From: Peribacillus tepidiphilus | Lineage (GTDB): Bacteria > Bacillota > Bacilli > Bacillales > DSM-1321 | Direction of reading: 5' to 3' | NCBI RefSeq assembly: GCF_009466385.1 | Contig: NZ_WIAQ01000029.1 | Coordinates: 1 to 36,058, forward strand | DNA length: 36,058 bases | Part shown: in pieces, positions 25,162 through 33,851 of the stretch | Layout: the number at the start of each line of letters is the position of its first letter | Position numbering within the stretch: the first letter of the stretch is position 1 | Notes under the pieces: model-generated | Seen by the model: the letters and a program-made list of their open reading frames with translations, nothing else | What the model was told of the DNA's origin: nothing | Databases searched by the model: none | Translations under genes and position numbers: made by a program

Positions 25162-25218
25162 ATGATTCATAAATTTTGCCAAGGTGGTGCTATACCACAA
25201 AAGGGGGAGAATAAATGA
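25162..25218 (+). CDS. Possible 18-residue leader peptide before tenA
   Basis: GAAAGGAG (25143-25150) precedes ATG 25162, which opens an 18-codon frame beginning MIHKFCQGGAIP. Its TGA stop (25216-25218) overlaps the tenA start codon (ATGA), the layout of translational coupling. No family is recognised. It could be a coupling leader or a remnant of a deleted first gene. Confidence 0.4.
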   Translation: MIHKFCQGGAIPQKGENK

Positions 25219-25886
25219 AGTTTACGCAAACCCTTTACGATAAAGTAAGTGATGTTTGGAGGCAAACACATCAGCATCCTTTCGTCATTGGTTTGGGAAG
25301 TGGTGATTTGCCTGTCGAATCTTTTATCCGTTATATGAAACAGGATTATGTGTATTTAATCGACTATGCCAAGCTCTTCGCATTAGGTTCAGTTAAGGCA
25401 AAAGATCTCGAGACGATGGCCTTTTTTGCAAGGCTCCTACATGAAACACTGCATGGAGAGATGGAATTGCATCGTCAATACGCTGAAAGGTTTGGGATTA
25501 CCAATCAACAGCTAGAAGACACAAATCCGACTCCTATTAACTTAGCTTACACACGCTACATGCTGAATGTTGCTCAGAATGGGTCACTGGCAGAATTGGT
25601 CTCAACGCTGCTCCCATGTATGTGGAGCTACTGGGAGATTGGCAAGATGCTGACTGAGAACTATCCTGGCTCTCCAGAGCATCCATTGTATGGTGATTGG
25701 ATTAAGATGTATTCCTCTGACGAATTCGGTTCATTGACCACCTGGCTTATCGATTCATTAGACCGATTAGTTGAAGGAAAAGCGGATCATGAGCTGCAAA
25801 TCATAGAAGACCATTTCCTTACGACCTCACGTTTTGAATATATGTTTTGGGATATGGTTTACCAGGGAGGGGATTGGCCTGTCTAA
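25215..25886 (+). CDS. tenA: Aminopyrimidine aminohydrolase / thiaminase II TenA
   Basis: This 223-residue enzyme hydrolyses aminomethyl-HMP, a thiamine breakdown product, to HMP for reuse. The residues known in Bacillus TenA are present: D44 in KQDYVYLIDY, the nucleophile C135 in LLPCMWSYW, and Glu (208) in RFEYMFW. AGGGGGAG lies nine bases before ATG 25215. It is the first recognisable gene behind the TPP riboswitch. Its neighbours encode a ThiXYZ transporter, the pairing described for salvage of formylaminopyrimidine from soil thiamine products. Confidence 0.95.
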   Translation: MKFTQTLYDKVSDVWRQTHQHPFVIGLGSGDLPVESFIRYMKQDYVYLIDYAKLFALGSVKAKDLETMAFFARLLHETLHGEMELHRQYAERFGITNQQLEDTNPTPINLAYTRYMLNVAQNGSLAELVSTLLPCMWSYWEIGKMLTENYPGSPEHPLYGDWIKMYSSDEFGSLTTWLIDSLDRLVEGKADHELQIIEDHFLTTSRFEYMFWDMVYQGGDWPV

Positions 25887-25893
25887 ATCGACT

Positions 25894-26643
25894 ATGTTAT
25901 CGATTAAAGAACTTTCATATGCTTTTCAACACAACGGAGTTTCAAAGTCGATATTCCAAAAGATATCAATGGATGTTAAGGCAGGAGAGTTTGTCTCTGT
26001 TATAGGAGCTAGTGGGTCAGGAAAGAGCACACTTTTCAAGCTGATTGCCGGTTTGCTTGAGCCAAATGAAGGTCAAATATGGATCGACGGTCAACAGCCA
26101 GAAAAAGGATTAGGAAAAGTGGGCTATATGCCGCAAAAGGATTTACTTTTACCTTGGAGAACAGTAGTAGAAAATGTATTGCTGCCTATGGAGCTTGCTA
26201 AAGAGAATAAGCAGCGAAAACTAACGGAAATAAGGGAATGGTTGTCCCGTTTTGGTTTAGCCGAATATGAAAATGCATACCCTCATGAACTCTCTGGAGG
26301 AATGAAACAGCGGGTCGCTTTCTTACGAACCATCATGACTGGCAAAAACCTTTTATTATTTGATGAGCCATTTGGCGCCCTTGATTCTCTAACTAAACGT
26401 AACATGCACACTTGGTTATTGGAATTGTGGGGAGATTTACAAAAAACGATGCTATTCATCACCCACGATCTTGAAGAAGCTATTCTGTTAAGCGACCGAA
26501 TTTATCTGTTGCCTAGTGCAGGTGAAGAGATTCAAGAAGTGACAGTCAATCTGCCAAGACCGAGAAAAACGGAGCTTATTTATCAATCTGAGTTTATTGC
26601 TATGAGAAAAGAATTGGAGTGGCTCATTCAAGATGAAAAGTAG
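25894..26643 (+). CDS. thiZ: ABC transporter ATPase ThiZ (pyrimidine precursor import)
   Basis: This is the ATP-binding subunit of a nitrate/taurine/HMP-type importer, about 250 residues. It has Walker A GASGSGKST, Q-loop YMPQKDLLLPW, signature LSGGMKQR, Walker B LLLFDEPFGALD and switch His in ITHDLEE. The open frame runs upstream into tenA to 25834. I place the start at ATG 25894, eight bases after the tenA stop, by termination-reinitiation. AGGGAGGGGA (25864-25873) is better spaced for an unusual CTG at 25879, so the exact start is uncertain. It overlaps the permease gene by 11 bases. Confidence 0.9.
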   Translation: MLSIKELSYAFQHNGVSKSIFQKISMDVKAGEFVSVIGASGSGKSTLFKLIAGLLEPNEGQIWIDGQQPEKGLGKVGYMPQKDLLLPWRTVVENVLLPMELAKENKQRKLTEIREWLSRFGLAEYENAYPHELSGGMKQRVAFLRTIMTGKNLLLFDEPFGALDSLTKRNMHTWLLELWGDLQKTMLFITHDLEEAILLSDRIYLLPSAGEEIQEVTVNLPRPRKTELIYQSEFIAMRKELEWLIQDEK

Positions 26644-27397
26644 CTGGAAAAAATGGATGAAAGACTATAGCCTGTTTTTGTTGGTGGTTGTCTTTCTAAT
26701 AAGCATATGGGAATGGATCGTTCGGAAAGGATTTATTCCATCTTTTATTTTGCCTTCTCCAACGGCCATCTGGAAATCATTACTGGATAACCAAGAGCTT
26801 CTATTGGAAGTTCATTTACCCGCTACCCTCATCGAGGTATTGATTGGCTTTGGCCTCTCTGTAATAGGCGGTATTTTATTAGGTGTTGCGATGCACTTTT
26901 CAAGGTCGTTAGAAAAGGTGCTTTATCCTTTTCTTGTTATTTCTCAAACGATACCGCTGATTGCCCTTTCACCGATTTTTATCATGTGGTTCGGCTATTC
27001 AATTTGGAGTAAAATTGCAGTCATCATTTTAACAGCCTTTTTCCCGATTGTGATTAGTACATATGATGGACTGAAATTAGGGGGCGCTGAATATCGTGAA
27101 TTACTCCTAACGATGGGAGCTAATCGTTGGGATCTTTTCAAGAAAATACAAGTACCGATGGCGTTGCCGTCTTTTTTATCAGGGTTGAAGATGTCTGTAG
27201 TCTATTGTGTTGTAGGTGCCACAATTGGAGAATGGCTGGGTGCAAGTGAAGGTTTGGGTTATTTTAGCAGGAGAATGTCCGGTAATTTGCAGGCAGATGC
27301 AGTGTTTGCTGCAATTTTCCTACTTTCACTACTAGGCATTATGTTATTTTTACTAATTGGTCTTTTAGAAAAGCAGTTATTGAAAAATAAATGGTGA
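26633..27397 (+). CDS. thiX: ABC transporter permease ThiX
   Basis: The 254-residue membrane protein has about six transmembrane helices, of the BPD_transp_1 type used by nitrate/sulfonate/pyrimidine importers. 'FILPSPTAIWKSL' and the EAA-loop segment 'YRELLLTMGANRWDLFKKIQVP' are visible; the latter contacts the ATPase. It overlaps thiZ at its start and is followed directly by the binding-protein gene. Its position identifies it as the channel of the ThiXYZ complex. Confidence 0.9.
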   Translation: MKSSWKKWMKDYSLFLLVVVFLISIWEWIVRKGFIPSFILPSPTAIWKSLLDNQELLLEVHLPATLIEVLIGFGLSVIGGILLGVAMHFSRSLEKVLYPFLVISQTIPLIALSPIFIMWFGYSIWSKIAVIILTAFFPIVISTYDGLKLGGAEYRELLLTMGANRWDLFKKIQVPMALPSFLSGLKMSVVYCVVGATIGEWLGASEGLGYFSRRMSGNLQADAVFAAIFLLSLLGIMLFLLIGLLEKQLLKNKW

Positions 27398-27417
27398 TAA
27401 AGAGGGAGAAAGATTCG

Positions 27418-28419
27418 ATGAAAAAATGGTTATTTAGTATGTTATGTTTTTTATTACTTTTATTGAGTGCTTGTGGTGCTTCCGAAAAAAACGCTAATAA
27501 TGAATCAGCATCAAACGAGAAGCTGCAGAAGATAAGTGTAATGTTAGACTGGTATCCAAATGCCGTACATTCTTTTCTTTTTGCCGCACAGGAAAACGGC
27601 TATTTTAAAGAACAAGGCTTAGATGTAGATATTAAAATGCCTGCAGATACAAATGATCCACTAAGACTGGTAGCTGCTGACCAAATTGACATGGCTATTA
27701 GCTATCAGCCGGAGGTAGTAGTTGCCCGCGGAGAAAATATTCCTGTTCAATCATTTGCAGCTCTCGTTCGCCATCCGTTAAATCAATTAATGGTTCCAGC
27801 CGATGGTCCGATTCAATCACCCAAAGATCTAGCTGGAAAAACGATTGGTTATCCTTCTATTCCATTAGATGAAGCAATCATTCACACGATGGTGAAAACT
27901 GATGGTGGGAACCCGCAGAAAATAAAAATGGTCGATGTTGGCTGGGATTTAATCCCTTCAATAGCAACGAATAAAACGGATGCAATCATTGGCGGTTATA
28001 TTAACCATGAGAAAATACTGCTCGAAAAAGAAGGTCATCCTATGAGGGCGTTTAATCCTACGGAGTTTGGTGTTCCTGATTATTATGAATTAGTCTTGGT
28101 AGCCAGTGAAAAGGCACTCAAAGAAAAACCGGAATTATATAAAAAGTTTATGGCTGCGGCTTCTAATGGACAAAAATTTGTTCAAGATCATCCTGAAAAA
28201 GGCTTGTCCATTTTATTAGAGAATGCAGACAAATCCTCTCCATTGGATCAGGAGGTTGAAACAAAGAGTTTACAAATCCTGTTGCCGCTTATGGATGCCA
28301 AAGATCAACCATTTGGTTATCAAGATGATGCTACTTGGGAAAAGGTTGCTAAGTGGTTATTTGAAAACAAAGTAGTAAAAACCGAAGTCAACGCTAAGGA
28401 TGCCTATATTAATTTATAA
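27418..28419 (+). CDS. thiY: Pyrimidine-precursor binding lipoprotein ThiY
   Basis: This extracellular lipoprotein is of the NMT1/THI5-like substrate-binding family (PF09084). The signal peptide MKKWLFSMLCFLLLLLSAC ends in the lipobox LSAC, and the Cys would be lipid-anchored. The mature part opens 'ISVMLDWYPNAVHSFLFAA', a hallmark of this family, with GDTNDPLRL-like and PFGYQDDATWEKVAKWL segments later. The frame opens nine codons earlier at 27391, but AGAGGGAG lies upstream of ATG 27418, which starts a proper signal peptide. The ligand is inferred from the TenA/ThiXYZ context to be formylaminopyrimidine or HMP. Confidence 0.92.
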   Translation: MKKWLFSMLCFLLLLLSACGASEKNANNESASNEKLQKISVMLDWYPNAVHSFLFAAQENGYFKEQGLDVDIKMPADTNDPLRLVAADQIDMAISYQPEVVVARGENIPVQSFAALVRHPLNQLMVPADGPIQSPKDLAGKTIGYPSIPLDEAIIHTMVKTDGGNPQKIKMVDVGWDLIPSIATNKTDAIIGGYINHEKILLEKEGHPMRAFNPTEFGVPDYYELVLVASEKALKEKPELYKKFMAAASNGQKFVQDHPEKGLSILLENADKSSPLDQEVETKSLQILLPLMDAKDQPFGYQDDATWEKVAKWLFENKVVKTEVNAKDAYINL

Positions 28420-28455
28420 TGCTAATTTCTATTCATTAAGAAGGAGTATGATTTT

Positions 28456-29247
28456 ATGAGAACAATAGAAAGAATCCGTACAATGAATCCGTTAATTCAC
28501 AATATAACCAATGTCGTTGTTACGAATTTTACGGCGAATGGATTGCTAGCATTGGGTGCTTCTCCTGTGATGGCTTATGCACATGAAGAAGTAGCCGATA
28601 TGGCAAAAATAGCGAGTGCACTTGTTTTAAATATGGGAACACTTGATGAGACAGTCGTAGAATCGATTATAATTGCGGGTAAATCAGCGAATGAAAACAA
28701 TGTACCTGTTGTATTTGATCCAGTTGGAGCAGGTGCTACACCGTACCGTACCGAATCAGCACGAAGAATTCTTAGGGAAGTTAAGGTAAACGTCCTGAGA
28801 GGAAATGCTGCGGAAGTAGCTAACGTGATCGGTGAAGAATGGGCGATCAAAGGTGTGGACGCAGGAAATGGTACGGGCAACGTTGTTTCGCTTGCACAAA
28901 AAGCTGCTAGACAGTTGCGCTGCATTACGGTTCTTACCGGAAAAGAAGATGTCATTACAAATGGTGACACAACGTATGTAGTCGGAAACGGCCATCCTAT
29001 TCTAACAAAAGTGACTGGTACAGGTTGCTTGCTTAGTTCTGTCATTGGTGCATTCTATGCAGCAGGCGAACAACCTTTATATGCAGTGACTGAAGCAGTT
29101 GCTTATTATGGTGTAGCTGCAGAGCTGGCAGCGGCAAAAACAGTTGAAAAGGGGCCTGGCAGTTTTCAAATTGAATTTTTAAATCAGTTAGCAGTTGTTT
29201 CAGACGAAATCCTGAATGACCGTGAGAAGATTCAACTGCTTGTGTAA
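28456..29247 (+). CDS. thiM: Hydroxyethylthiazole kinase
   Basis: The 263-residue ribokinase-fold enzyme phosphorylates the thiazole alcohol (HET) for thiamine salvage. '[29 protein letters not shown]' is the characteristic N-terminal half, [13 protein letters not shown] lies in the middle, and the anion-hole motif [15 protein letters not shown] includes the catalytic Cys. AAGAAGGAG lies upstream of the ATG. It lies 36 bases after thiY in the TPP operon. Confidence 0.95.
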   Translation: MRTIERIRTMNPLIHNITNVVVTNFTANGLLALGASPVMAYAHEEVADMAKIASALVLNMGTLDETVVESIIIAGKSANENNVPVVFDPVGAGATPYRTESARRILREVKVNVLRGNAAEVANVIGEEWAIKGVDAGNGTGNVVSLAQKAARQLRCITVLTGKEDVITNGDTTYVVGNGHPILTKVTGTGCLLSSVIGAFYAAGEQPLYAVTEAVAYYGVAAELAAAKTVEKGPGSFQIEFLNQLAVVSDEILNDREKIQLLV

Positions 29248-29290
29248 AATTTAGAAATAACACCTATTATTTAAAGAAAGGAATAGAGCA

Positions 29291-30115
29291 ATGAACGTTT
29301 ATAAAGCACTTACAATAGCGGGTTCAGATAGTGGTGGTGGCGCGGGAATTCAAGCTGACTTGAAAACCTTTCAGGAACTGGGTGTGTTCGGGATGTCCGC
29401 GATCACCGCAGTTACAGCGCAAAATACGCTTGGAGTAAATGGCGTCTATCCAATGGCGGTTGAGGCGGTCAACCAACAAATTGACGCAATCGGCGAAGAT
29501 TTAGGAACGGATGCAGTAAAAACTGGAATGCTGTTTAGTAGTGATATCATTCGAGGTGTAGCAGAAAAAGTAAAGTATTACAACTGGCGTAATTTTGTTG
29601 TTGATCCAGTGATGATCGCTAAGGGTGGAGCATCCCTTCTACAAAAGGAAGCAGTAGATGCACTGATCCAACACTTAATTCCTCTTGCAAAGGTGATTAC
29701 TCCGAATATTCCTGAAGCAGAAGTTCTTACGGGGCTTTCTATTAATAGCCTAACGGACCGCGAGGAGGCAGCACGAACGATTATCCAAATGGGTGCACAA
29801 TCTGTTGTAATAAAAGGCGGTCATGAAGAATCAAGTCAAACCGTTATTGATCTTTTTTATGACGGAAATGAATTTGTTTATTTGGACAGCAAACGAATCG
29901 TAACTCAGCATACCCACGGAACAGGCTGCACGTTTTCTGCAGCAATAACAGCCGAATTGGCTAAGGGAAACCAGGTGATTGATGCTGTTAAGACAGCAAA
30001 GGCTTTTATTCAAGCTGCCATCCAGGATACCTTAGGCATAGGTTCAGGACACGGACCGACTAATCACTGGGCTTTCCAGCGGAGGAACCGAGGAGAAAGA
30101 TATGACGCAAATTAA
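29291..30115 (+). CDS. thiD: Hydroxymethylpyrimidine/phosphomethylpyrimidine kinase
   Basis: This 274-residue ribokinase-fold enzyme phosphorylates HMP and then HMP-P to HMP-PP. The N terminus [18 protein letters not shown], '[15 protein letters not shown]', and the ATP-site [12 protein letters not shown] are all present. AAAGGA is upstream of ATG 29291. It overlaps the start of thiE by 14 bases. A pyridoxal-kinase side activity occurs in some Bacillus paralogues, but the operon makes ThiD the natural call. Confidence 0.94.
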   Translation: MNVYKALTIAGSDSGGGAGIQADLKTFQELGVFGMSAITAVTAQNTLGVNGVYPMAVEAVNQQIDAIGEDLGTDAVKTGMLFSSDIIRGVAEKVKYYNWRNFVVDPVMIAKGGASLLQKEAVDALIQHLIPLAKVITPNIPEAEVLTGLSINSLTDREEAARTIIQMGAQSVVIKGGHEESSQTVIDLFYDGNEFVYLDSKRIVTQHTHGTGCTFSAAITAELAKGNQVIDAVKTAKAFIQAAIQDTLGIGSGHGPTNHWAFQRRNRGERYDAN

Positions 30116-30764
30116 CAGAGAGAAACTTTGTCAATTGCTGAAGGTCTATTTTATTATGGGAAGTGTAAATTGCCGTAAAAATCCTTTGCAAGTGTTACAG
30201 GAAGCTATTGAGGGAGGCATCACCTTATTCCAGTTTCGAGAAAAGGGAAAGGGTGCACTAACAGGCGTAGCGAAGTTTCAATTAGCCCAGCAGCTTCAAA
30301 AAATCTGTCAAAAAAATGGAGTTCCTTTCATCGTAAATGATGATATCGATTTGGCTATTGCTCTTGATGCCGATGGCGTCCATATTGGACAAGAGGATGA
30401 AACAGCTGAAATAGTTCGTGAAAGGATAGGCAAGCATAAAATTTTAGGTGTATCCGTTCATACAATAGAGGAAGCACAAAAAGCAGTAAGAGACGGTGCG
30501 GACTATTTAGGACTAGGCCCTATTTTTCCAACACAAACAAAAGAGGATGCAAAAGTAGTACAAGGAACCAATCTTATAGTAGCTTTGCGCAATTTAGGAA
30601 TGGATATTCCCATCGTTGGAATAGGCGGGATTACTCCGGAGAATGCCAAGTCGGTTATATCAGCTGGAGCAGATGGTGTTTCTGTCATTACTGCCATTAC
30701 TCATGCTCCATCCATCACAGATGCAGCAGCTCTCTTACGGCGCCAGACACTCCCCAAAGTTTGA
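30102..30764 (+). CDS. thiE: Thiamine phosphate synthase
   Basis: The 220-residue TIM-barrel enzyme joins HMP-PP to thiazole phosphate. '[11 protein letters not shown]' and '[24 protein letters not shown]' form the pyrophosphate and Mg site; '[12 protein letters not shown]' and '[10 protein letters not shown]' follow. AGGAGAAAG lies before ATG 30102, within the end of thiD. The last seven codons (RQTLPKV and stop) fall inside the dispersed repeat at 30739-30822, so its natural C terminus has probably been replaced by repeat-encoded residues. The repeat's hairpin also ends the operon. Confidence 0.94.
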   Translation: MTQINREKLCQLLKVYFIMGSVNCRKNPLQVLQEAIEGGITLFQFREKGKGALTGVAKFQLAQQLQKICQKNGVPFIVNDDIDLAIALDADGVHIGQEDETAEIVRERIGKHKILGVSVHTIEEAQKAVRDGADYLGLGPIFPTQTKEDAKVVQGTNLIVALRNLGMDIPIVGIGGITPENAKSVISAGADGVSVITAITHAPSITDAAALLRRQTLPKV

Positions 30765-30822
30765 TAGATTTTGTCGATAGTTTTTCAGAAAAGAAGAGTC
30801 GAAGATCCGGCTCTTCTTTTTT
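30739..30822 (+). repeat. Dispersed repeat family B, copy 3, with terminator
   Basis: It starts CGGCGCCAGACACTCCCC and continues GTTTGATAGATTTTGTCGA, matching the copy at 15811. It ends with the terminator stem AAGAAGAGTCG (30791-30801) and CGGCTCTTCTT (30808-30818), then TTTT, as in the copy at 6189. Its left end overlaps the last codons of thiE. From here to the next gene (30823-31143) I see only AT-rich sequence, with an unlikely start-less open stretch at about 30862-31024 that contains a hydrophobic segment. Confidence 0.8.
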
Positions 30823-31143
30823 GTAATGAAGCAAAACCTAGGTTTTCCTCTAGTTTTGAGTTGTTTTAATAGAAAGACGAATTCATATTGTAACCTTTGA
30901 ACCATTAAACACTATTTTGAAGATAATAATTGTCACTCTATTCCTTTTCGAAATTATTTATGAAAAACGAACTAGATTATTGGAATATCAAACTCTTTAT
31001 CATCATAAAAATGAGGTTAGTTAGGTGGAAGTAAGTCCAAAAAAAATTATTTATTTAAAGAATTAATAGAAATAGGAAAGAATATAACATAAATAGTAAG
31101 AATATTCAAAAATTTTATTTTGGTAACAAAAGGAGGGAATGGG

Positions 31144-31911
31144 TTGGGGATTTTAGATGTTAAGGATGTTACATTGCAATTCGGGGGAGTTGTTGCTCTT
31201 AATCACGTCACGTATGAGGTGAAAGAAGGAGAGATTTTTTCCTTAATTGGTCCCAACGGTGCTGGAAAGACAAGTATGTTGAATTGCATAAGTGGATTGT
31301 ATCGGCCAAGCAGTGGTTCCATTTCATTCAAGGGACAGGATATAACACCGATCAAGCCTCATAAACGAGTAGGTTTAGGCATAGCTAGAGCGTTTCAGAA
31401 TATTGAGCTGTTTCCACATTTAACCGTTTTAGACAACCTTATGCTAGGACGACATGTACGTATGAAAACGGGAATCCTTTCTGGAGGTTTTTATTTGGGA
31501 AAAGCACAAAGGGAAGAAGTGGAGCACCGTGAGAAAGTAGAGAGCGTAATCGCCTTTTTGGAGATCGAAAATATAAGAAACACTCCTGTAGGTACGTTAT
31601 CTTATGGATTACAAAAACGGGTGGAAGTAGGAAGAGCCCTTGCAATGGAACCAGAAATATTGTTGTTAGATGAGCCAATGGCTGGTATGAACAGTGAAGA
31701 AAAAGAAGATATGGCACGTTATATTTTGGATATTCATGAAGAGATGAACACTACCATTATCTTAATTGAACATGATATGGGAGTGGTAATGGACTTATCG
31801 GATCATATAGCCGTCCTTGATTTTGGAAAATTGATTGCTTACGGCACTCCGAATGAAGTCCAAAACAATCCAAAGGTCATCGAGGCCTATTTAGGTGAAG
31901 AACATGCATGA
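31144..31911 (+). CDS. Liv-type ABC transporter ATPase (LivG-like)
   Basis: This ABC ATPase of the branched-chain amino-acid/amide importer class is about 255 residues. It has Walker A GPNGAGKTSML, Q-loop 'AFQNIELFPHLTV', signature LSYGLQKR, Walker B ILLLDEPMAGMN and His in IEHDMGVV. It carries the extra C-terminal segment of LivG proteins. The frame opens at TTG 31120; AAAGGAGGG (31129-31137) is correctly spaced for TTG 31144. It overlaps the acyl-CoA synthetase frame by ATGA. The substrate of the transporter is unknown; the neighbouring ligase suggests a carboxylic acid. Confidence 0.9.
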   Translation: MGILDVKDVTLQFGGVVALNHVTYEVKEGEIFSLIGPNGAGKTSMLNCISGLYRPSSGSISFKGQDITPIKPHKRVGLGIARAFQNIELFPHLTVLDNLMLGRHVRMKTGILSGGFYLGKAQREEVEHREKVESVIAFLEIENIRNTPVGTLSYGLQKRVEVGRALAMEPEILLLDEPMAGMNSEEKEDMARYILDIHEEMNTTIILIEHDMGVVMDLSDHIAVLDFGKLIAYGTPNEVQNNPKVIEAYLGEEHA

Positions 31912-31934
31912 TAAAAGAAGGAGGGATCAACTCC

Positions 31935-33851
31935 ATGTCCAACTCTAACATGACATTTCCACAATTATTGCTCGAGAGGACGAGCAATGCAGGATCAAAT
32001 GTAGCTTTAAGGGAAAAAGATTATGGGATTTGGAATGAGCTAACGTATAACGAGTATTTAGAACAAGTAAAATTTTTTAGTTTAGGATTAACGAAACTAG
32101 GACTACAAAGGGAAGATAAAGTAGCGATCATTGGAGACAATCGTCCAGAGTGGGTTATCAGTGAATTGGCCACTCAATGCTTAGGGGGAATTTCAGTCGG
32201 AATATACCAACAATCCCTTCCAAATGAAATTGGCTATATCTTAAATGATTGTGATGCATCCATAGTTGTTGTAGAAGACCAAGAGCAAGTGGATAAACTT
32301 TTTGAAATTAAGGAAGACATCCCCAAGGTTAAAAAGATTATTTATTATGACCGCAGAGGAATGAGAAATTACAAAGATGATTCACTAATCTTCTTTGACG
32401 ATGTACAAGCACTAGGTAAAGCCTTTGATTTAGAAGCGCCTACATTTTTTAAAACTGAATTGGATAAAGGCAGCGAGGATGATATCGCTATTCTCTCCTA
32501 TACATCCGGTACAACAGGAAATCCGAAAGGAACGATGCTCTCATATAAGAACCTACTAGACATGGCCAAAAACCTATCAAAAATCGACCCACTGACGGAT
32601 CAGGATGAATACCTATCATTCTTACCCCTTGCTTGGATCGGTGAGCAAATGATGACTATTGCCATGGGGCTCTATAATGGCTTGACCGTCAATTTTCCAG
32701 AAGAACCTTCCACCGTTTTAGAGAATCTACGAGAAATTGGACCACATGTCATGTTCTCACCACCTAGAATCTATGAAGATATGGTTTCGAAATTTCAAGT
32801 GAAAATACAAGATACCAGTTGGTTAAAGAAAAAGATTTATAACCTTTGCAAACCCATTGGTGAAAAAGTAGCAAAAGCACATTTTGATAATAAACCGATT
32901 TCTTTCGGTACGAAATTCCTTTTTAAAATTGCCGATTTCATGTTATTCAGTGCAATTAGAGACCATTTGGGATTATTGAGGATTAAAAGAGCCTATACAG
33001 GTGGTGCACCACTTGGACCTGATGTGTTTGAATTTTTCCATAGTATCGGAGTGAATGTCAAAAGTATTTATGGGCAGACAGAAGTTTCTGGAATCTCTAT
33101 CGTGCATCGTGACGGCGATATCAAAATGGACAGTGTAGGAATACCGATTCCTGGAACGGAAGTGAAAATATCTGATCAAGGAGAAATCCTTATAAAAAGC
33201 TCCAGTGTTTGTAAAGGCTATTACAAAAATGAGCAATCTACAAACGAAACCATTCAATCTGGATGGTTACATACTGGTGATGCTGGTAGGTTGGATGAAA
33301 AAGGACATTTATATATCATCGACCGATTAAAGGATGTTATTCGTTTGGACACGGGGGAGATGTTTTCTCCACAATTCATTGAAAATAAATTAAAATTTAG
33401 TCCATTCATTCAAGAAGCAGTAGCCATCGGTAGAGATCGTCCTTATGTGGTGGCAATGATCAATATAGATATGGAGAATGTCGGCAGATGGGCAGAAAAA
33501 AAACAAATTGGCTATACGACATATACGGATTTGTCCTCAAAGACTGAGGTTTTGGAACTTATTCAAAAACAGGTAAATGAAATCAATCAAACTTTACCTG
33601 AAAAAGCACGGATTAAGAAGTTTGTTTTGTTATATAAAGAGTTGGATGCGGATGATGAAGAATTAACAAGAACAAAGAAGGTAAGACGACAGTTTGTAGC
33701 CAAAAAATATCATTCTCTTATCGAAGGGATGTATTCAAAAGACGAGCAAATTCATGTGGAGGGAAGAATTAAATATCGGGATGGAAATGAACAGATCATA
33801 CAAACAACACTTCAAGTGATCATTATGGATAAAGGAGAGGGGGCTGCTTAA
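31935..33851 (+). CDS. Long-chain acyl-CoA synthetase (FAA1-like)
   Basis: This 638-residue AMP-forming ligase belongs to the large FAA1/long-chain subfamily. It has SYTSGTTGNPKGTML for ATP binding, 'SIYGQTEVSGISI' for the A5 motif, and 'GWLHTGDAGRLDEKGHLYIIDRLKDVI' for the hinge. The C-terminal part contains the extra helical region of the family. The frame is open from 31908, but GAAGGAGGG precedes ATG 31935 at good spacing. It lies between the ATPase and permease genes of a Liv-type importer, a recurrent arrangement that suggests activation of the imported acid to its CoA thioester. This coupling is inferred from position. It ends by overlapping the next start. Confidence 0.92.
   Translation: MSNSNMTFPQLLLERTSNAGSNVALREKDYGIWNELTYNEYLEQVKFFSLGLTKLGLQREDKVAIIGDNRPEWVISELATQCLGGISVGIYQQSLPNEIGYILNDCDASIVVVEDQEQVDKLFEIKEDIPKVKKIIYYDRRGMRNYKDDSLIFFDDVQALGKAFDLEAPTFFKTELDKGSEDDIAILSYTSGTTGNPKGTMLSYKNLLDMAKNLSKIDPLTDQDEYLSFLPLAWIGEQMMTIAMGLYNGLTVNFPEEPSTVLENLREIGPHVMFSPPRIYEDMVSKFQVKIQDTSWLKKKIYNLCKPIGEKVAKAHFDNKPISFGTKFLFKIADFMLFSAIRDHLGLLRIKRAYTGGAPLGPDVFEFFHSIGVNVKSIYGQTEVSGISIVHRDGDIKMDSVGIPIPGTEVKISDQGEILIKSSSVCKGYYKNEQSTNETIQSGWLHTGDAGRLDEKGHLYIIDRLKDVIRLDTGEMFSPQFIENKLKFSPFIQEAVAIGRDRPYVVAMINIDMENVGRWAEKKQIGYTTYTDLSSKTEVLELIQKQVNEINQTLPEKARIKKFVLLYKELDADDEELTRTKKVRRQFVAKKYHSLIEGMYSKDEQIHVEGRIKYRDGNEQIIQTTLQVIIMDKGEGAA

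Noticed and set aside
28575-29045. Long minus-strand open frame (156 codons) inside thiM
   Set aside because: It is antisense to an intact thiM with clear motifs; the length reflects thiM codon use.
30862-31024. Start-less plus-strand open stretch encoding a hydrophobic segment
   Set aside because: No usable start codon or ribosome binding site and no recognised family.
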